Assembly (NCBI GenBank): GCA_024275135.1
Contig: JAJRZS010000031.1
Span: 1-42,642 of the forward strand
Direction: 5' to 3'
Origin: Planctomycetota bacterium
GTDB taxonomy: Bacteria > Planctomycetota > UBA1135
Length of the DNA stretch: 42,642 nucleotides
Both the position numbers and the translations under genes were made by a program. Below, in pieces: positions 32,724-41,468 of this stretch; positions within the stretch are counted from its first letter, which is position 1; the number at the start of each line of letters is the position of its first letter. The notes below the pieces were generated by a model that saw nothing but the letters and a program-made list of their open reading frames with translations, did not search any database and was not told where the DNA came from.

Positions 32724-33640
32724 GGACGTAAAAACTTTGCCCCTTGATGCAGTGCTTTGGCCGTGACTACGCGGCCGCTGGCGCCCCACAATCGTTGCAC
32801 CCGTTTGGCCAACCGAGCTTCTAGATTGCGGACTTCGCCACTACGGCTGAGCACTAACAAAGCCGAGCCAGCACCAGACAAAGTGGCGCCCAAAGCACCG
32901 GCTTGGTAGGCGAAGTCGAGCACGGCTTTGGCCCCGGTCATGAGTTTGAGCCGGGGTGCCACATGCAGGTCGTCGGCAATGCCGTAGCGAATGTATTCCG
33001 GCTTTAAGCCGCGCAGCCCTTCCAGCAAGATGGGGGGGCGCTGGGCTTGGCGCATGGCGCGACCAAAGGAGACGGAGGAGGGCAAGGCTTCGCGCGAGCG
33101 CTTGGTCGGCATTGGATAAGGGGGGATGACCAACAAAAACCGAAGGTTGCGATGGAGGGGGACCATGTGGTGAAGCCATGGTTCCGATTTTTCCCGTAGG
33201 CTCCAGTGGGCACCGCCGAGCATGCTGGCGACGGCATTTTCTGGATTGCCTTCGAGGTCGATGGCCTCTTCGAGCAGGGCGGTGGGGGAGAGTTGCCCGC
33301 CGCATAAGCGGTTGCCAAGGAGCAAACCGCCGACCAGGCCAGCCCCACTAAGCCCGAGCCCCCGTCCGGGAGGAATGCTGCTGCTCACAGAGATTTTGCC
33401 CGTAGGTAAGGGCTTGTCGGCCAAAATGGAGGCGCGGCGCAGCCCGCGCATGACCGGATCCTGCCCCATACGCAGCGGAGACTCATCCAGAGCCTGCAGA
33501 CGCTCAAGACTGGTTTTGGTAGCGGGCTGCCAGTGAATCTCCAAATATAGGTCGAGGGCGATGCCGAAAGCATCAAATCCCGGCCCAATATTGGAGGTGG
33601 AGGCAGGCACACGGAGACGTTGTGGGCGGGGACTGGTCAT
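32720..33640 (-). CDS. thrB: Homoserine kinase (GHMP family)
   Basis: 306 residues, the usual size. The N-terminus [25 protein letters not shown] is diagnostic of ThrB. The GHMP ATP-binding loop is [17 protein letters not shown] at about residues 86-102, and a third motif is [15 protein letters not shown] near residue 260. It phosphorylates homoserine on the way to threonine. The gene stands alone here, divergent from fusA (113 bp between the starts) and convergent with the EI-like gene. No other thr genes are in the window. Confidence 0.92.
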   Translation of the reverse strand: MTSPRPQRLRVPASTSNIGPGFDAFGIALDLYLEIHWQPATKTSLERLQALDESPLRMGQDPVMRGLRRASILADKPLPTGKISVSSSIPPGRGLGLSGAGLVGGLLLGNRLCGGQLSPTALLEEAIDLEGNPENAVASMLGGAHWSLREKSEPWLHHMVPLHRNLRFLLVIPPYPMPTKRSREALPSSVSFGRAMRQAQRPPILLEGLRGLKPEYIRYGIADDLHVAPRLKLMTGAKAVLDFAYQAGALGATLSGAGSALLVLSRSGEVRNLEARLAKRVQRLWGASGRVVTAKALHQGAKFLRP

Positions 33641-33753
33641 CTTGGGGATTTTCGCTAAAATTAGCCGCTTCCCCCGGTCCCTGCGAACGCAAAATTAAAG
33701 CAAACCAGGGTTCCTACTCAGCCTCCGGGCTACCCGTACATACTTTCAGCACC

Positions 33754-35868
33754 ATGCCTACCGAGACCTTGCCCGCACCCGACCTTTCTAAGTCGGAGGA
33801 AAAGCGCCTCAGAAACCTTCGCAACATCGGCATCATGGCCCACATCGATGCCGGTAAAACTACGGTCACCGAGCGAATTCTCTACATTACCGGAATCACC
33901 CACAAGATTGGGGAGGTGCATGACGGTGCCGCCACCATGGACTACATGGAGGATGAGCGGAATCGTGGTATTACCATCACTTCTGCCGCCACCCAATGCG
34001 AGTGGAATGGAACGCGCATCAACATCATCGATACGCCGGGCCACGTCGATTTCACCATCGAAGTGGAACGCTCCTTGCGCGTTTTGGATGGTGCGGTTGC
34101 GGTTTTCGATGGTGTGGCCGGTGTGGAAGCTCAGTCGGAAACTGTTTGGCGCCAGGCCGACCGTTATGGGGTGCCGCGGATTTGCTTTATCAACAAGCTC
34201 GACCGCACCGGCGCCGATTTCGACCGCGCGTTCGAATCCATTTTGCATCGCTTGCAGTGCAATGCGGTGCGCATGCAAATCCCTCTGGGCATCGAAAAAG
34301 AATTCTACGGCTTGGTGGATTTGCTGGAGAAGAAAGCCTGGCGCTTTACCGAGGGCGATGGCCCTGGTATTGAGCCGATGGAAATCCCCGAGGATATGCT
34401 GGATTTGGTGGAAGAGCGCCGCGCCGAAATGATTGAAAACATCGTTGAGGTCGACGACGACATGGTGGAGCGCTTTTTGGAAGGCGAGGAGTTCACGGTG
34501 GAAGAACTGCGTGCCGTCACCCGCAAAGCCACTTTGGCCGGCCATGCCGTCCCGGTGTTCTGTGGCTCCGCCCTGCATGACAAGGGCGTGCACCCGCTGA
34601 TGGATGCGGTGGTGGACTACCTACCTTGTCCCCTGGATAAAGGGCGTATCGTCGGTAGTAACCCCAAGGATTTGGAAGAGGAAGTGGTGCGTCACGCCAG
34701 CTCCGAGCAACCCCTTTCCGGTTTGGCCTTCAAAACCATTGCCGATCCCAACGGCGACTTAACCTTCGTCCGTGTTTACTCCGGTGTTTTGCGTCGTGGT
34801 GATGCGGTGTTGAACCCTCGCACACGCAAGAAAGAGCGGGTGGGGCGTTTGATGTTCATGCATGCGGATGAACGCAAAGCCGTAGATGAAGTTCATGCCG
34901 GCGAGATTTGCGCTTGCGTTGGTCTGAAGCAAACCATCACCGGCGACACCATCTGTGATGACAAAGAGCAAATCGTGTTGGAATCCATGACCTTCCCCGA
35001 GGCGGTGATTTCGATGTCGATTGAACCCAAGTCCACTGGCGATCGCGACAAGCTCAGCGATTTGTTGGGCAAGTTGCACCGCGAAGATCCTTCCTTCCGC
35101 GTCATGACCGATGAAGAAACGGATGAAACCGTCATCTCCGGCATGGGAGAGTTGCATCTCGAAATCATCACTACGCGGATTGGACGCGATTACGGAATCC
35201 CCATCAATGTGGGCGCTCCGCGTGTGGCCTATCGGCAAACCATCAAAAACGAGGTCGACGTCGAAGGCAAACAAATCAAGCAGTCGGGTGGCTCTGGTCA
35301 ATACGCGGTGGTCAACATCAAGTTCCGTCCTTGGGATTTGGATGCCGAAACCAATACCCACTTCATCGATAGCACCAAAGGGGGGGTGGTACCTTCTCAA
35401 TACATTCCTGCGGTGGGCAAAGGCATCGAGGAGGCTTCCAAGTCGGGTGGTCGTCTCGGTTGGCCCTTTGTTGGTATTGAGGCCGAGTTGCACTTCGGTA
35501 AGTCGCACGACGTCGACTCCAGCGAACTGGCCTTTAATTTGGCGGCTCAACGCGCGTTCCGCGATGCGCTGAACGACAACTTCGTGGTATTGGAGCCGGT
35601 GATGAAGCTGAATGTGCAGGTGCCCGAGGAATTCCTTGGCGATGTCATCGGCGATTTGAACACCCGTCGCGTCAACATCGCGGAAATGACCATGGATGGC
35701 CAAATCCGCGAGATCAACGGCACGGTGCCGATTGCGGAAATGTTTTCCTACGCTGGCACCATTCGCGGTCTCACCCAAGGTCGTGGCTCCTTCTCCATGG
35801 AGCCTGCTGGCTACGAACCGGTTCCAGCCTATGTGCAAGAAGAACTGGTGAAGGAGCGTCTGAAGTAG
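33754..35868 (+). CDS. fusA: Elongation factor G
   Basis: 704 residues from ATG 33754; upstream in-frame codons are not conserved in type. GTPase motifs: [15 protein letters not shown] (P-loop), DTPGHVDF (G3) and [10 protein letters not shown] (G4). The switch I/II region reads [15 protein letters not shown], where classical EF-G has a QExERGITI form. Domains II to V follow, including the domain IV signature [19 protein letters not shown] and the C-terminal [15 protein letters not shown]. It drives translocation on the ribosome. It may be one of several EF-G paralogues, as in spirochetes and planctomycetes; whether this copy also recycles ribosomes cannot be decided. It is a single-gene unit with a leader of up to 113 bp and a strong terminator. 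Confidence 0.93.
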   Translation: MPTETLPAPDLSKSEEKRLRNLRNIGIMAHIDAGKTTVTERILYITGITHKIGEVHDGAATMDYMEDERNRGITITSAATQCEWNGTRINIIDTPGHVDFTIEVERSLRVLDGAVAVFDGVAGVEAQSETVWRQADRYGVPRICFINKLDRTGADFDRAFESILHRLQCNAVRMQIPLGIEKEFYGLVDLLEKKAWRFTEGDGPGIEPMEIPEDMLDLVEERRAEMIENIVEVDDDMVERFLEGEEFTVEELRAVTRKATLAGHAVPVFCGSALHDKGVHPLMDAVVDYLPCPLDKGRIVGSNPKDLEEEVVRHASSEQPLSGLAFKTIADPNGDLTFVRVYSGVLRRGDAVLNPRTRKKERVGRLMFMHADERKAVDEVHAGEICACVGLKQTITGDTICDDKEQIVLESMTFPEAVISMSIEPKSTGDRDKLSDLLGKLHREDPSFRVMTDEETDETVISGMGELHLEIITTRIGRDYGIPINVGAPRVAYRQTIKNEVDVEGKQIKQSGGSGQYAVVNIKFRPWDLDAETNTHFIDSTKGGVVPSQYIPAVGKGIEEASKSGGRLGWPFVGIEAELHFGKSHDVDSSELAFNLAAQRAFRDALNDNFVVLEPVMKLNVQVPEEFLGDVIGDLNTRRVNIAEMTMDGQIREINGTVPIAEMFSYAGTIRGLTQGRGSFSMEPAGYEPVPAYVQEELVKERLK

Positions 35869-35890
35869 TTTTCTTGCTTTTTACGCAACA

Positions 35891-35927
35891 GACCCTAACC
35901 CTTCCGGGTTAGGGTCCCTTTTTTTGC
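35891..35927 (+). terminator. Rho-independent terminator after fusA
   Basis: GACCCTAACCC (35891-35901), loop TTCC, GGGTTAGGGTC (35906-35916), then CC and a run of seven T. The stem is a perfect 11 bp. Confidence 0.92.
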
Positions 35928-35935
35928 CGACCTGC

Positions 35936-35941
35936 TAGAAT
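35936..35941 (+). promoter_or_regulatory. -10 element for a near-leaderless tex transcript
   Basis: TAGAAT, 8 bp before ATG 35950. It lies just after the fusA terminator's T-run and leaves at most a few leader bases. No Shine-Dalgarno is seen (CCGTCATC). Confidence 0.4.
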
Positions 35942-35949
35942 CCGTCATC

Positions 35950-38211
35950 ATGTCCTCCACACGTCAGCCCAGCGCCGAGGTTCGCCTTGCTCGCTATCTC
36001 GGACTCAAAGTCCCTGTCTTGAACGCTCTGCGCGAAGGCCTCGCCGCAGGGGAGTTCCCCGTTTATCTGCGTTGCGCCCACCCCGCCTTAGCGGGCCAAT
36101 TTCCGCATGCTTTTGGTTTCGAGTTGTTGTTAGAGCGACTACGCCAAGCGGAATCCATGGAGCGTCGGCGGATAAATTTGATTCGTGCTTTTGAAGGGCA
36201 TGAAGAAGAGTTTGCCGAGGCTTATGATGTGGTGCTGAACACCATGGAAGAGGGGGAGCTGGAGGACGCCAGCCTGGTGTTGAAACCCTCGCCCGCGCCG
36301 GCTGATTTTGTGGCCCCGGAAAAGGAAGCCCATGCGGCTTTCTTAGAGGCACTGCGCGCTGATGCGTCTTTGGCCTTACAGTTGCAACGCTATTTCCGCA
36401 GTGAGGGCACGATGGAAGTGCTTGCTTTGGATGCGGATTCTGAAGAGAAAAAACGCTTTCACAACTTAGCCCAAGAGCCCCAACCTCTGGCCCATGTGGC
36501 TCCGGAAAAGTATTTGCAGCTAAGGCGTGCGGAGCGCGCGCATGCGGTGAAGGTGGAGTTTGCTTTGCCGCCATCCGTACTCACCCGCTTGTTTGAGAAT
36601 TTGGATTCTTATCCCAAGCAGGAGAAAGAAAGCTACCGCATCCTTTTCCATGAGTTTGTCGCCCGTGAACGCATGCCGCGTTTAGTGCAACAAATGCGTG
36701 GCGCACTCAAGCGACGGGCGGAAGAAGCCGCCTTGCAGAATGGTTGGGAGCAGGTGGAGCGGTCGTTGGATCGCGGCCATCACGAAAACCTGGTGTTAGG
36801 CCTTTGTGCTTCGAAAAAAGGTCGCTTGATTTTGGCCGCTGCTCATGGTGCCGACCTCGCCCCACGCACAATCGAGCTCGACCCCAAAGCCGAATCGGTT
36901 GGCGATGATTTGAAGCGCTTATTGGGCGAAGAGAAGGTGGGTTTGGTTGCGGTGCAAGCAGACACCGCCACCCGCAGTGCGGCGCAAAAATTGATGAAGG
37001 CCTTCCCCGGCGGCAAACCGCGGATGGTGATGGTGCCGATGGCGGTGGTTAAAACGATGTTGCGCGAAGTCGCCCGACGTCCTGCCGAGGCCTTGTTGGG
37101 GCATGATGAGCGCCAAGCTTTTTTGGTGGCCACCATGGCTAGCAATCCTCGTGCGGCGGCCTTTCACACCCCCCACATCGTGCGTGCCTTCATTCCCTTC
37201 CGTGGGGAAATCAACCATCGCATCCTAGATGATTTCGAAACCACCTTCTTGCGCTCTTTGTTAGCGCAGAAGGGCGTGGATTTGAACACGGCAAGCGGAG
37301 ATTTGTTGCGCTTGGTGCCTGGTTTAGATGCAGAAGGTGTGTTGGTCGAGCGCTCGACCGCTCCTTTCCGCTCTTTGCAGGATTTCCAATACCGCATGGG
37401 TTTGTCCATGGCCCAGTGGCGTGCGGCCTGTTGTTTGTTACGGGTGCGCGGAGGTGATGAAGCCTTGGATGCCAAACCATTGCACCCAATGTATTACCTG
37501 CCTTTAGGTCAGGCTTTGGCCAATTCCAATCGGTCCTTAGCCGATGTCTTGAAGGATCCGCGCAAAGTGCAGGAGCTAGACTGGTCGCATGTGGAAGATA
37601 AAACCCTGTTGGAGGGGCTCAAACAGCGCGTGCAAGAGGGATTGTCCAAGCCGCGACGCAGTCGTTTGCGCTTCCACGGTGCCGCCGGCGGCCGAGGTGC
37701 ACGTTCGGGACGCAAATTGGAAACGCTGCGCGTTGGCGAATTGCTGCCGGGAACGGTGAAAAACCTCGCCGACTATGGTGCCTTTATCGACATCGGTGCC
37801 GAACGGGAAGGTTTGGTTCATGTCAGCCATTGCTGCGAACGCTTTATTAAGCACCCATCCGAAGCCTTAAGTGAAGGGCAAGAAGTGGAGGTGCGAATTT
37901 TGGCTATTGATTTGGCCAATCGGAAAGTGCGCTTGTCCTTGCTCAGCGAAGACCAAGAAAAGGAGCGCGAAGAGCAGCGTAAAGAAAGAAGCAGTCAACG
38001 TCGCGAAGGCGGGCGTGGTGGTACGGGTGGTCGTGGCCGGGGTGGCCCTCGCGGTGGACGCAACCGCCGTGGCCACCGCGAAGATTATGGGCCGGATCCC
38101 AAGGCGCAGCCGAAGGAAGAATTCGATCCCACCAACCCCTTCTATGTGTTCTTCAAAGAACAGCAGAAGGAAAAGGAGTTGGGGTCGACAACCGAAGAGT
38201 CAACGTCTTAA
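35950..38211 (+). CDS. tex: Tex-family RNA-binding transcription accessory protein with RGG tail
   Basis: 753 residues. It has the Tex domain order: N-terminal helical region (1-200), central linker, YqgF-like RNase H fold (about 280-400: LVLGLCASKKGRLILAAAHG, FHTPHIVRAFIPF), helix-hairpin-helix segments (about 430-560: LNTASGDLLRLVPGLDAEG, LQDFQYRMGLSMAQW) and an S1 domain (about 592-665: LLPGTVKNLADYGAFIDIG, EGLVHVSHCCERF). Residues about 675-710 are an Arg/Gly-rich tail (GRGGTGGRGRGGPRGG), unusual for Tex and resembling eukaryotic RGG RNA-binding tails. Tex proteins interact with RNA polymerase and RNA in the cytoplasm; the exact role is still open. It converges on the RNase HII-like gene with a 4-bp overlap. 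Confidence 0.87.
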   Translation: MSSTRQPSAEVRLARYLGLKVPVLNALREGLAAGEFPVYLRCAHPALAGQFPHAFGFELLLERLRQAESMERRRINLIRAFEGHEEEFAEAYDVVLNTMEEGELEDASLVLKPSPAPADFVAPEKEAHAAFLEALRADASLALQLQRYFRSEGTMEVLALDADSEEKKRFHNLAQEPQPLAHVAPEKYLQLRRAERAHAVKVEFALPPSVLTRLFENLDSYPKQEKESYRILFHEFVARERMPRLVQQMRGALKRRAEEAALQNGWEQVERSLDRGHHENLVLGLCASKKGRLILAAAHGADLAPRTIELDPKAESVGDDLKRLLGEEKVGLVAVQADTATRSAAQKLMKAFPGGKPRMVMVPMAVVKTMLREVARRPAEALLGHDERQAFLVATMASNPRAAAFHTPHIVRAFIPFRGEINHRILDDFETTFLRSLLAQKGVDLNTASGDLLRLVPGLDAEGVLVERSTAPFRSLQDFQYRMGLSMAQWRAACCLLRVRGGDEALDAKPLHPMYYLPLGQALANSNRSLADVLKDPRKVQELDWSHVEDKTLLEGLKQRVQEGLSKPRRSRLRFHGAAGGRGARSGRKLETLRVGELLPGTVKNLADYGAFIDIGAEREGLVHVSHCCERFIKHPSEALSEGQEVEVRILAIDLANRKVRLSLLSEDQEKEREEQRKERSSQRREGGRGGTGGRGRGGPRGGRNRRGHREDYGPDPKAQPKEEFDPTNPFYVFFKEQQKEKELGSTTEESTS

Positions 38212-39167
38212 AGCCGTCGCTTAAGATAATCCTTGTGCACTTGGATGGTGTCGAGTTGGGGCAACACCTCAGCTAACCAGCGCTTGCCGTCCACCCCGTA
38301 ACCTTTGGTGGGGCGTAGTTGGGGCAGCTTTTGGTGCCACCATGCATTGAATAAATCCATCAAGCGCTCGCGGCTTTGCTTGGCGGCCAAGGACGCCAGG
38401 GCGACGGGCAAATGGTGGGCGTCGGCTTGCTGGCTGAAGCGGATTTGTACTTCACGGCTGGGAAAGCGCAAGGAATACGTGGAACCTCCTTCCCCTTCGC
38501 CGTGAATGGTGATGCTTGTCGGCTGCAGAGCTTGTTGCAAGATATCGGTGTAATGTCGACGGCCTCCTTGCTGATCCAGCTCAATCCGCAACGGCGCATC
38601 TTCGGTAAGTTGCAACAAATGACGAACCACTTCCATGGTGATGGCGAAGTTGAGATGGCCTTTGCCGCGCAATTTCTGCAACAAAACATTCCATTCTGCA
38701 GCCGGCACGACGCGAGCACCAAACCGGCTGAGACTGCAGGCCGTTGCTGCTAAATCTTGGTGCAAAGCAGAAGCATCCAGGCGGGCACGGTCGGTGCTGA
38801 CGGTAGGGCACAAGGCCCCGGGTAGGCGTTGAAACCAAGGAGCTTGGTGTAACAAGCGCGCGGGACCGGCGGGGGCTTCGGTAACCCAAGTGTCGAGAGC
38901 GGATGATTGCGGGTGATGGATGTGGCGGAAGGCAGCAACCGTGCGTTCCAAACGTGCGCGTCCATGGGGGCCTTGATGCACCTTTTTTGAATCATTCAGC
39001 CACAGCCGTCGCAAATCCTTTCGCCCGGGTTTGGGGGCACAGCTGTTCGCTAGAATCGTCCACAAATCGAGGTCGACATCGGGCATGCGAAACAGAGAGA
39101 AGCCCACCGCAAATGGCCCAACGAAGGGTCCGTAACCCGCTTCGTCGATGCCGGCGAGGAAGGCCAT
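38208..39167 (-). CDS. RNase HII-like nuclease, enlarged
   Basis: 319 residues, against about 200 for RNase HII. The N-terminal motif GIDEAGYGPFVGPFAVG contains the first Asp-Glu pair (8, 9), followed by LNDSKKVH as in the DSKKL element. Later candidate acidic residues are in RIELDQQGG (about residue 197) and in the region ADAHHLPVALASLAAKQSRERLM (about 247-270), equivalent to the AxIxAKxxRD helix. The end has PTKGYGVDGKRWLAE, matching the hkGYg element. The extra roughly 100 residues in the middle are not recognised. It likely cuts RNA in RNA-DNA hybrids; the insertion may change substrate choice. The stop of lgt lies immediately upstream (no gap), so the two form an operon. Confidence 0.7.
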   Translation of the reverse strand: MAFLAGIDEAGYGPFVGPFAVGFSLFRMPDVDLDLWTILANSCAPKPGRKDLRRLWLNDSKKVHQGPHGRARLERTVAAFRHIHHPQSSALDTWVTEAPAGPARLLHQAPWFQRLPGALCPTVSTDRARLDASALHQDLAATACSLSRFGARVVPAAEWNVLLQKLRGKGHLNFAITMEVVRHLLQLTEDAPLRIELDQQGGRRHYTDILQQALQPTSITIHGEGEGGSTYSLRFPSREVQIRFSQQADAHHLPVALASLAAKQSRERLMDLFNAWWHQKLPQLRPTKGYGVDGKRWLAEVLPQLDTIQVHKDYLKRRL

Positions 39168-40133
39168 TTAGGCTGGATGGGCTGAGGCGCGGACCTGCAA
39201 GGAAGGCATGCGCCTGAGCACAAAATAGAAAAGTAGAGCGAGGCCAAAGGTGGCGATGCCGACCATTTGCGAGGTCGACAACAGCAGGTGGGGATAGGCC
39301 GCCGCATCCCCGGCCATGAGCAGGGCACGGTAGCGCGCGACGTCGAGGATATGGCCACTGGCATCGGCGATTTGCAGCTGATGCAAGTACTGGGCGACGT
39401 CGGCAGGACTGTGGCCGGCGCGATAGATACCGCCGCGTGCCACCATGTCGAAGCGGAAGTATTCGATGAGGAAGCGGAGGACGGCGTAGCCCATGACCAA
39501 GCTCAAGGCAACTTGTCCATGGAAGCGCTTGCGTTTGAGCAACCACAGGCCAAGGAAGAACAAGCTGAGGGCTTTGAGCGACATGTACAGCTGGGTGGGA
39601 TGCACAGGTACACCAGCCAACTCGGGGGCAAAAGCGGAACCGGCGGGCAATGGGTCGGGAAAGGTGATGGCCCAGGGCACATGGGTGGGGGCACCATAAT
39701 CATCACCCACCGAAAGACAGCCCAAGCGGCCAATGGCTTGGCCCAAAAAGCCAGCGGTAAGGCCGTAGTCCAAGCTTTGCCAGCCCGGCATGCCCAAGCG
39801 CTTGGCCTTCCAGACTCCGAGAACCACAGCTAGAATGAGGCCCCCGTACATCACCAATCCTCCTTCCCAGATTTTGAGGATGTCTCCAGGATGGCTGCGG
39901 TAATGTTGGAAATTCACCAGCACGAAGGCTAAACGCGCCCCCAGGATGACACCAACCAAGACCCACCAACTCACGTCGGCGAAGCGTTGCGGATCGCGTT
40001 CCAAATCAGCGCCATAACGCGAAGCGAGCTTGGAGCCTACAGAGACGCCAACTAAAAATCCGATGGCCACCAGCAGTCCGAAGGACCGCAGCGGGAAATC
40101 GAGAAAAGGAATGGTGAACAGTTCCGGCCACAC
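39168..40133 (-). CDS. lgt: Prolipoprotein diacylglyceryl transferase
   Basis: 321 residues from GTG 40133, with about seven membrane helices. Family features: N-terminal FPLRSFGLLVAIGFLVGV, a YGGLILAVV helix, the signature region IGRLGCLSVGDDYG (a divergent form of GR.GNf.NgE), VPVHPTQLYMSL and LIEYFRFD. It transfers diacylglycerol to the Cys of lipoprotein precursors, here including the NHL, cytochrome and HMA lipoproteins of this window. The C-terminal half contains an additional periplasmic stretch (ARGGIYRAGHSPADVAQYLH). TAGAAT lies 6 bp before the start. It is divergent from pus10 by 25 bp and followed directly by the RNase HII-like gene. Confidence 0.88.
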   Translation of the reverse strand: MWPELFTIPFLDFPLRSFGLLVAIGFLVGVSVGSKLASRYGADLERDPQRFADVSWWVLVGVILGARLAFVLVNFQHYRSHPGDILKIWEGGLVMYGGLILAVVLGVWKAKRLGMPGWQSLDYGLTAGFLGQAIGRLGCLSVGDDYGAPTHVPWAITFPDPLPAGSAFAPELAGVPVHPTQLYMSLKALSLFFLGLWLLKRKRFHGQVALSLVMGYAVLRFLIEYFRFDMVARGGIYRAGHSPADVAQYLHQLQIADASGHILDVARYRALLMAGDAAAYPHLLLSTSQMVGIATFGLALLFYFVLRRMPSLQVRASAHPA

Positions 40134-40139
40134 CCCGGC

Positions 40140-40145
40140 ATTCTA
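40140..40145 (-). promoter_or_regulatory. -10 element for a possible leaderless lgt transcript
   Basis: TAGAAT on the minus strand ends 6 bp before GTG 40133. The region is shared with the divergent pus10 start at 40159. Confidence 0.4.
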
Positions 40146-40158
40146 ACTCCGCGCAAAT

Positions 40159-40980
40159 TTGACCTCATCCTCCGATCCCACCCCGCCTGCTCGCGCTCCA
40201 TCCTCAGCCGTGGGACCGGTGCGCGTCTTGTTTGAAGGGCGCTATCGCAAATTTGTGCGGGATTTGCCGCAAACGGTGTTTTATTGTCCGCGGTGCAAAG
40301 GGCGTGGTTGCAATCACTGCGAGGGCTTTGGCAAGTTGACCAAAGATTCTGTGCAGGAGTTGATTGCGCGGGTGGCGATGCCTCGATTCAAAGCTCGACG
40401 CAACAAGTTTCATGGCGCCGGTCGCGAGGATATGGATGTGCGCATGTTGGGCAGCGGGCGCTTGTTTGTCTTTGAAATGCAAAAAGCCAAGCGTCCCGAT
40501 GTGGATTTAGAAGAGCTTGCTGCCGAAATCAATCGACGGGCCGACCACCGCATTGAGGTTTTCGACCTCAAGCTTTGTGATCGAAAACGCGTCGTGGAGG
40601 TGAAAGAAAGTCATTGCGCCAAGGAATATCAGGCGCGCGTGCGGATGGATGGGGTGGTGGATGCCGCAGAAATCGACGCTCGCCTGCAAGCTTTGCAAGC
40701 AGGGCCGCGTCTTGATTTGGTGCAGCAAACCCCACAACGCGTGGCGCATCGCCGCGCTGACAAAGAGCGACACCGTTGGCTACAGTTAAGGCACTGGCAG
40801 CGCGATGGAAAGGATTGGTTGGTGAATTTGCTGTCCCAACATGGCACCTATATCAAAGAGGCCATCTCCGGCGACGGTGGGCGCACTCGGCCGTCTTTGA
40901 GTGAGTTGCTTGGAGTGCCGTGTCAATGCGTGGAGTTGGATGTTTGGAACATCCTGCCCGCAGCAAGCGAAGATGCTTAG
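40159..40980 (+). CDS. pus10: Pus10-type tRNA pseudouridine synthase lacking the THUMP region
   Basis: 273 residues from TTG 40159, the first possible start after in-frame TAA 40144. The sequence follows archaeal/eukaryotic Pus10 closely: GRYRKFVRDLPQT, the zinc ribbon CPRCKGRGCNHC (Cys43, 46, 51, 54), FHGAGREDMDVRMLGSGR (residues 84-101) with the catalytic Asp inside GREDMD, QQTPQRVAHRRADKER, and GTYIKEAISGDGGRTRPS near residue 232. Archaeal Pus10 makes pseudouridine at tRNA positions 54/55. Archaeal proteins are longer, with an N-terminal zinc and THUMP domain; here about 150 residues are absent, so tRNA binding must differ. Bacteria normally use TruB for Psi55, so this copy may act on another site. 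Lateral transfer is possible. It converges on the FabZ-like gene with a 4-bp overlap. Confidence 0.88.
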   Translation: MTSSSDPTPPARAPSSAVGPVRVLFEGRYRKFVRDLPQTVFYCPRCKGRGCNHCEGFGKLTKDSVQELIARVAMPRFKARRNKFHGAGREDMDVRMLGSGRLFVFEMQKAKRPDVDLEELAAEINRRADHRIEVFDLKLCDRKRVVEVKESHCAKEYQARVRMDGVVDAAEIDARLQALQAGPRLDLVQQTPQRVAHRRADKERHRWLQLRHWQRDGKDWLVNLLSQHGTYIKEAISGDGGRTRPSLSELLGVPCQCVELDVWNILPAASEDA

Positions 40981-41468
40981 AGGGAAACGCCGGTAATGGT
41001 GGCTTGGCTCACCATCACTCCATCTTCGCGAATGAGCTGGCCTTCCCATTTGAAATAGGGGCGTCGCTTGCTGGCTTTTTGGATACGCCCTGCAACCCAT
41101 AACTTGGTGCCGGCTTCTACGGGGTGACGAAAACGCACGCCCTCCAAAGCGCCAAAGCCCATGAACACTCCTTTTTCCAATTTCAATTCAAAGTGGGCGT
41201 GAATGGAAGCAATTTGCGCCATGCATTCAATTTGCAAAACGCCCGGAAACAAAGGACGTCCTGGCAAGTGGCCGCGTTCCCAAAACTCGCCCGGGGCCAA
41301 AACTCGGGAGCCGACGATGAGATTGCCAGGTAAATCCAAGTGCAAAATGGAACTCAATTGCAAAAATTCATGGCGTTGGGGGTTTCGCTCCATGCATTCC
41401 TCGGCCGTCATAAACACTTGGTCGAGGGGATAATCTTTGGGGTCGACGAAAGGGAGGGGACTACTCAC
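40977..41468 (-). CDS. FabZ/FabA-like hotdog dehydratase
   Basis: 163 residues from GTG 41468, which overlaps the MATE stop (GTGA); longer frames reach into that gene and are rejected. The hotdog helix and active site are clear: ERGHLPGRPLFPGVLQIECMAQ at about residues 75-96, with the catalytic His and Glu of 3-hydroxyacyl-ACP dehydratases. FMGFGALEGVRFRHPVEAGTKL is the typical second half. It would dehydrate 3-hydroxyacyl-ACP in fatty acid or related lipid synthesis. The N-terminal 45 residues (MTAEECMERNPQRHEFLQL) are longer than in standard FabZ and are seen in FabZ-like proteins of Planctomycetota and Bacteroidota. Substrate unknown. Confidence 0.8.
   Translation of the reverse strand: MSSPLPFVDPKDYPLDQVFMTAEECMERNPQRHEFLQLSSILHLDLPGNLIVGSRVLAPGEFWERGHLPGRPLFPGVLQIECMAQIASIHAHFELKLEKGVFMGFGALEGVRFRHPVEAGTKLWVAGRIQKASKRRPYFKWEGQLIREDGVMVSQATITGVSL

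Noticed and set aside
33730..35838. Long minus-strand open frames opposite fusA (287 and 359 residues)
   Set aside because: Antisense to a strongly conserved EF-G gene. The His/Asp/Gly-rich composition reflects the codon pattern of the sense strand.
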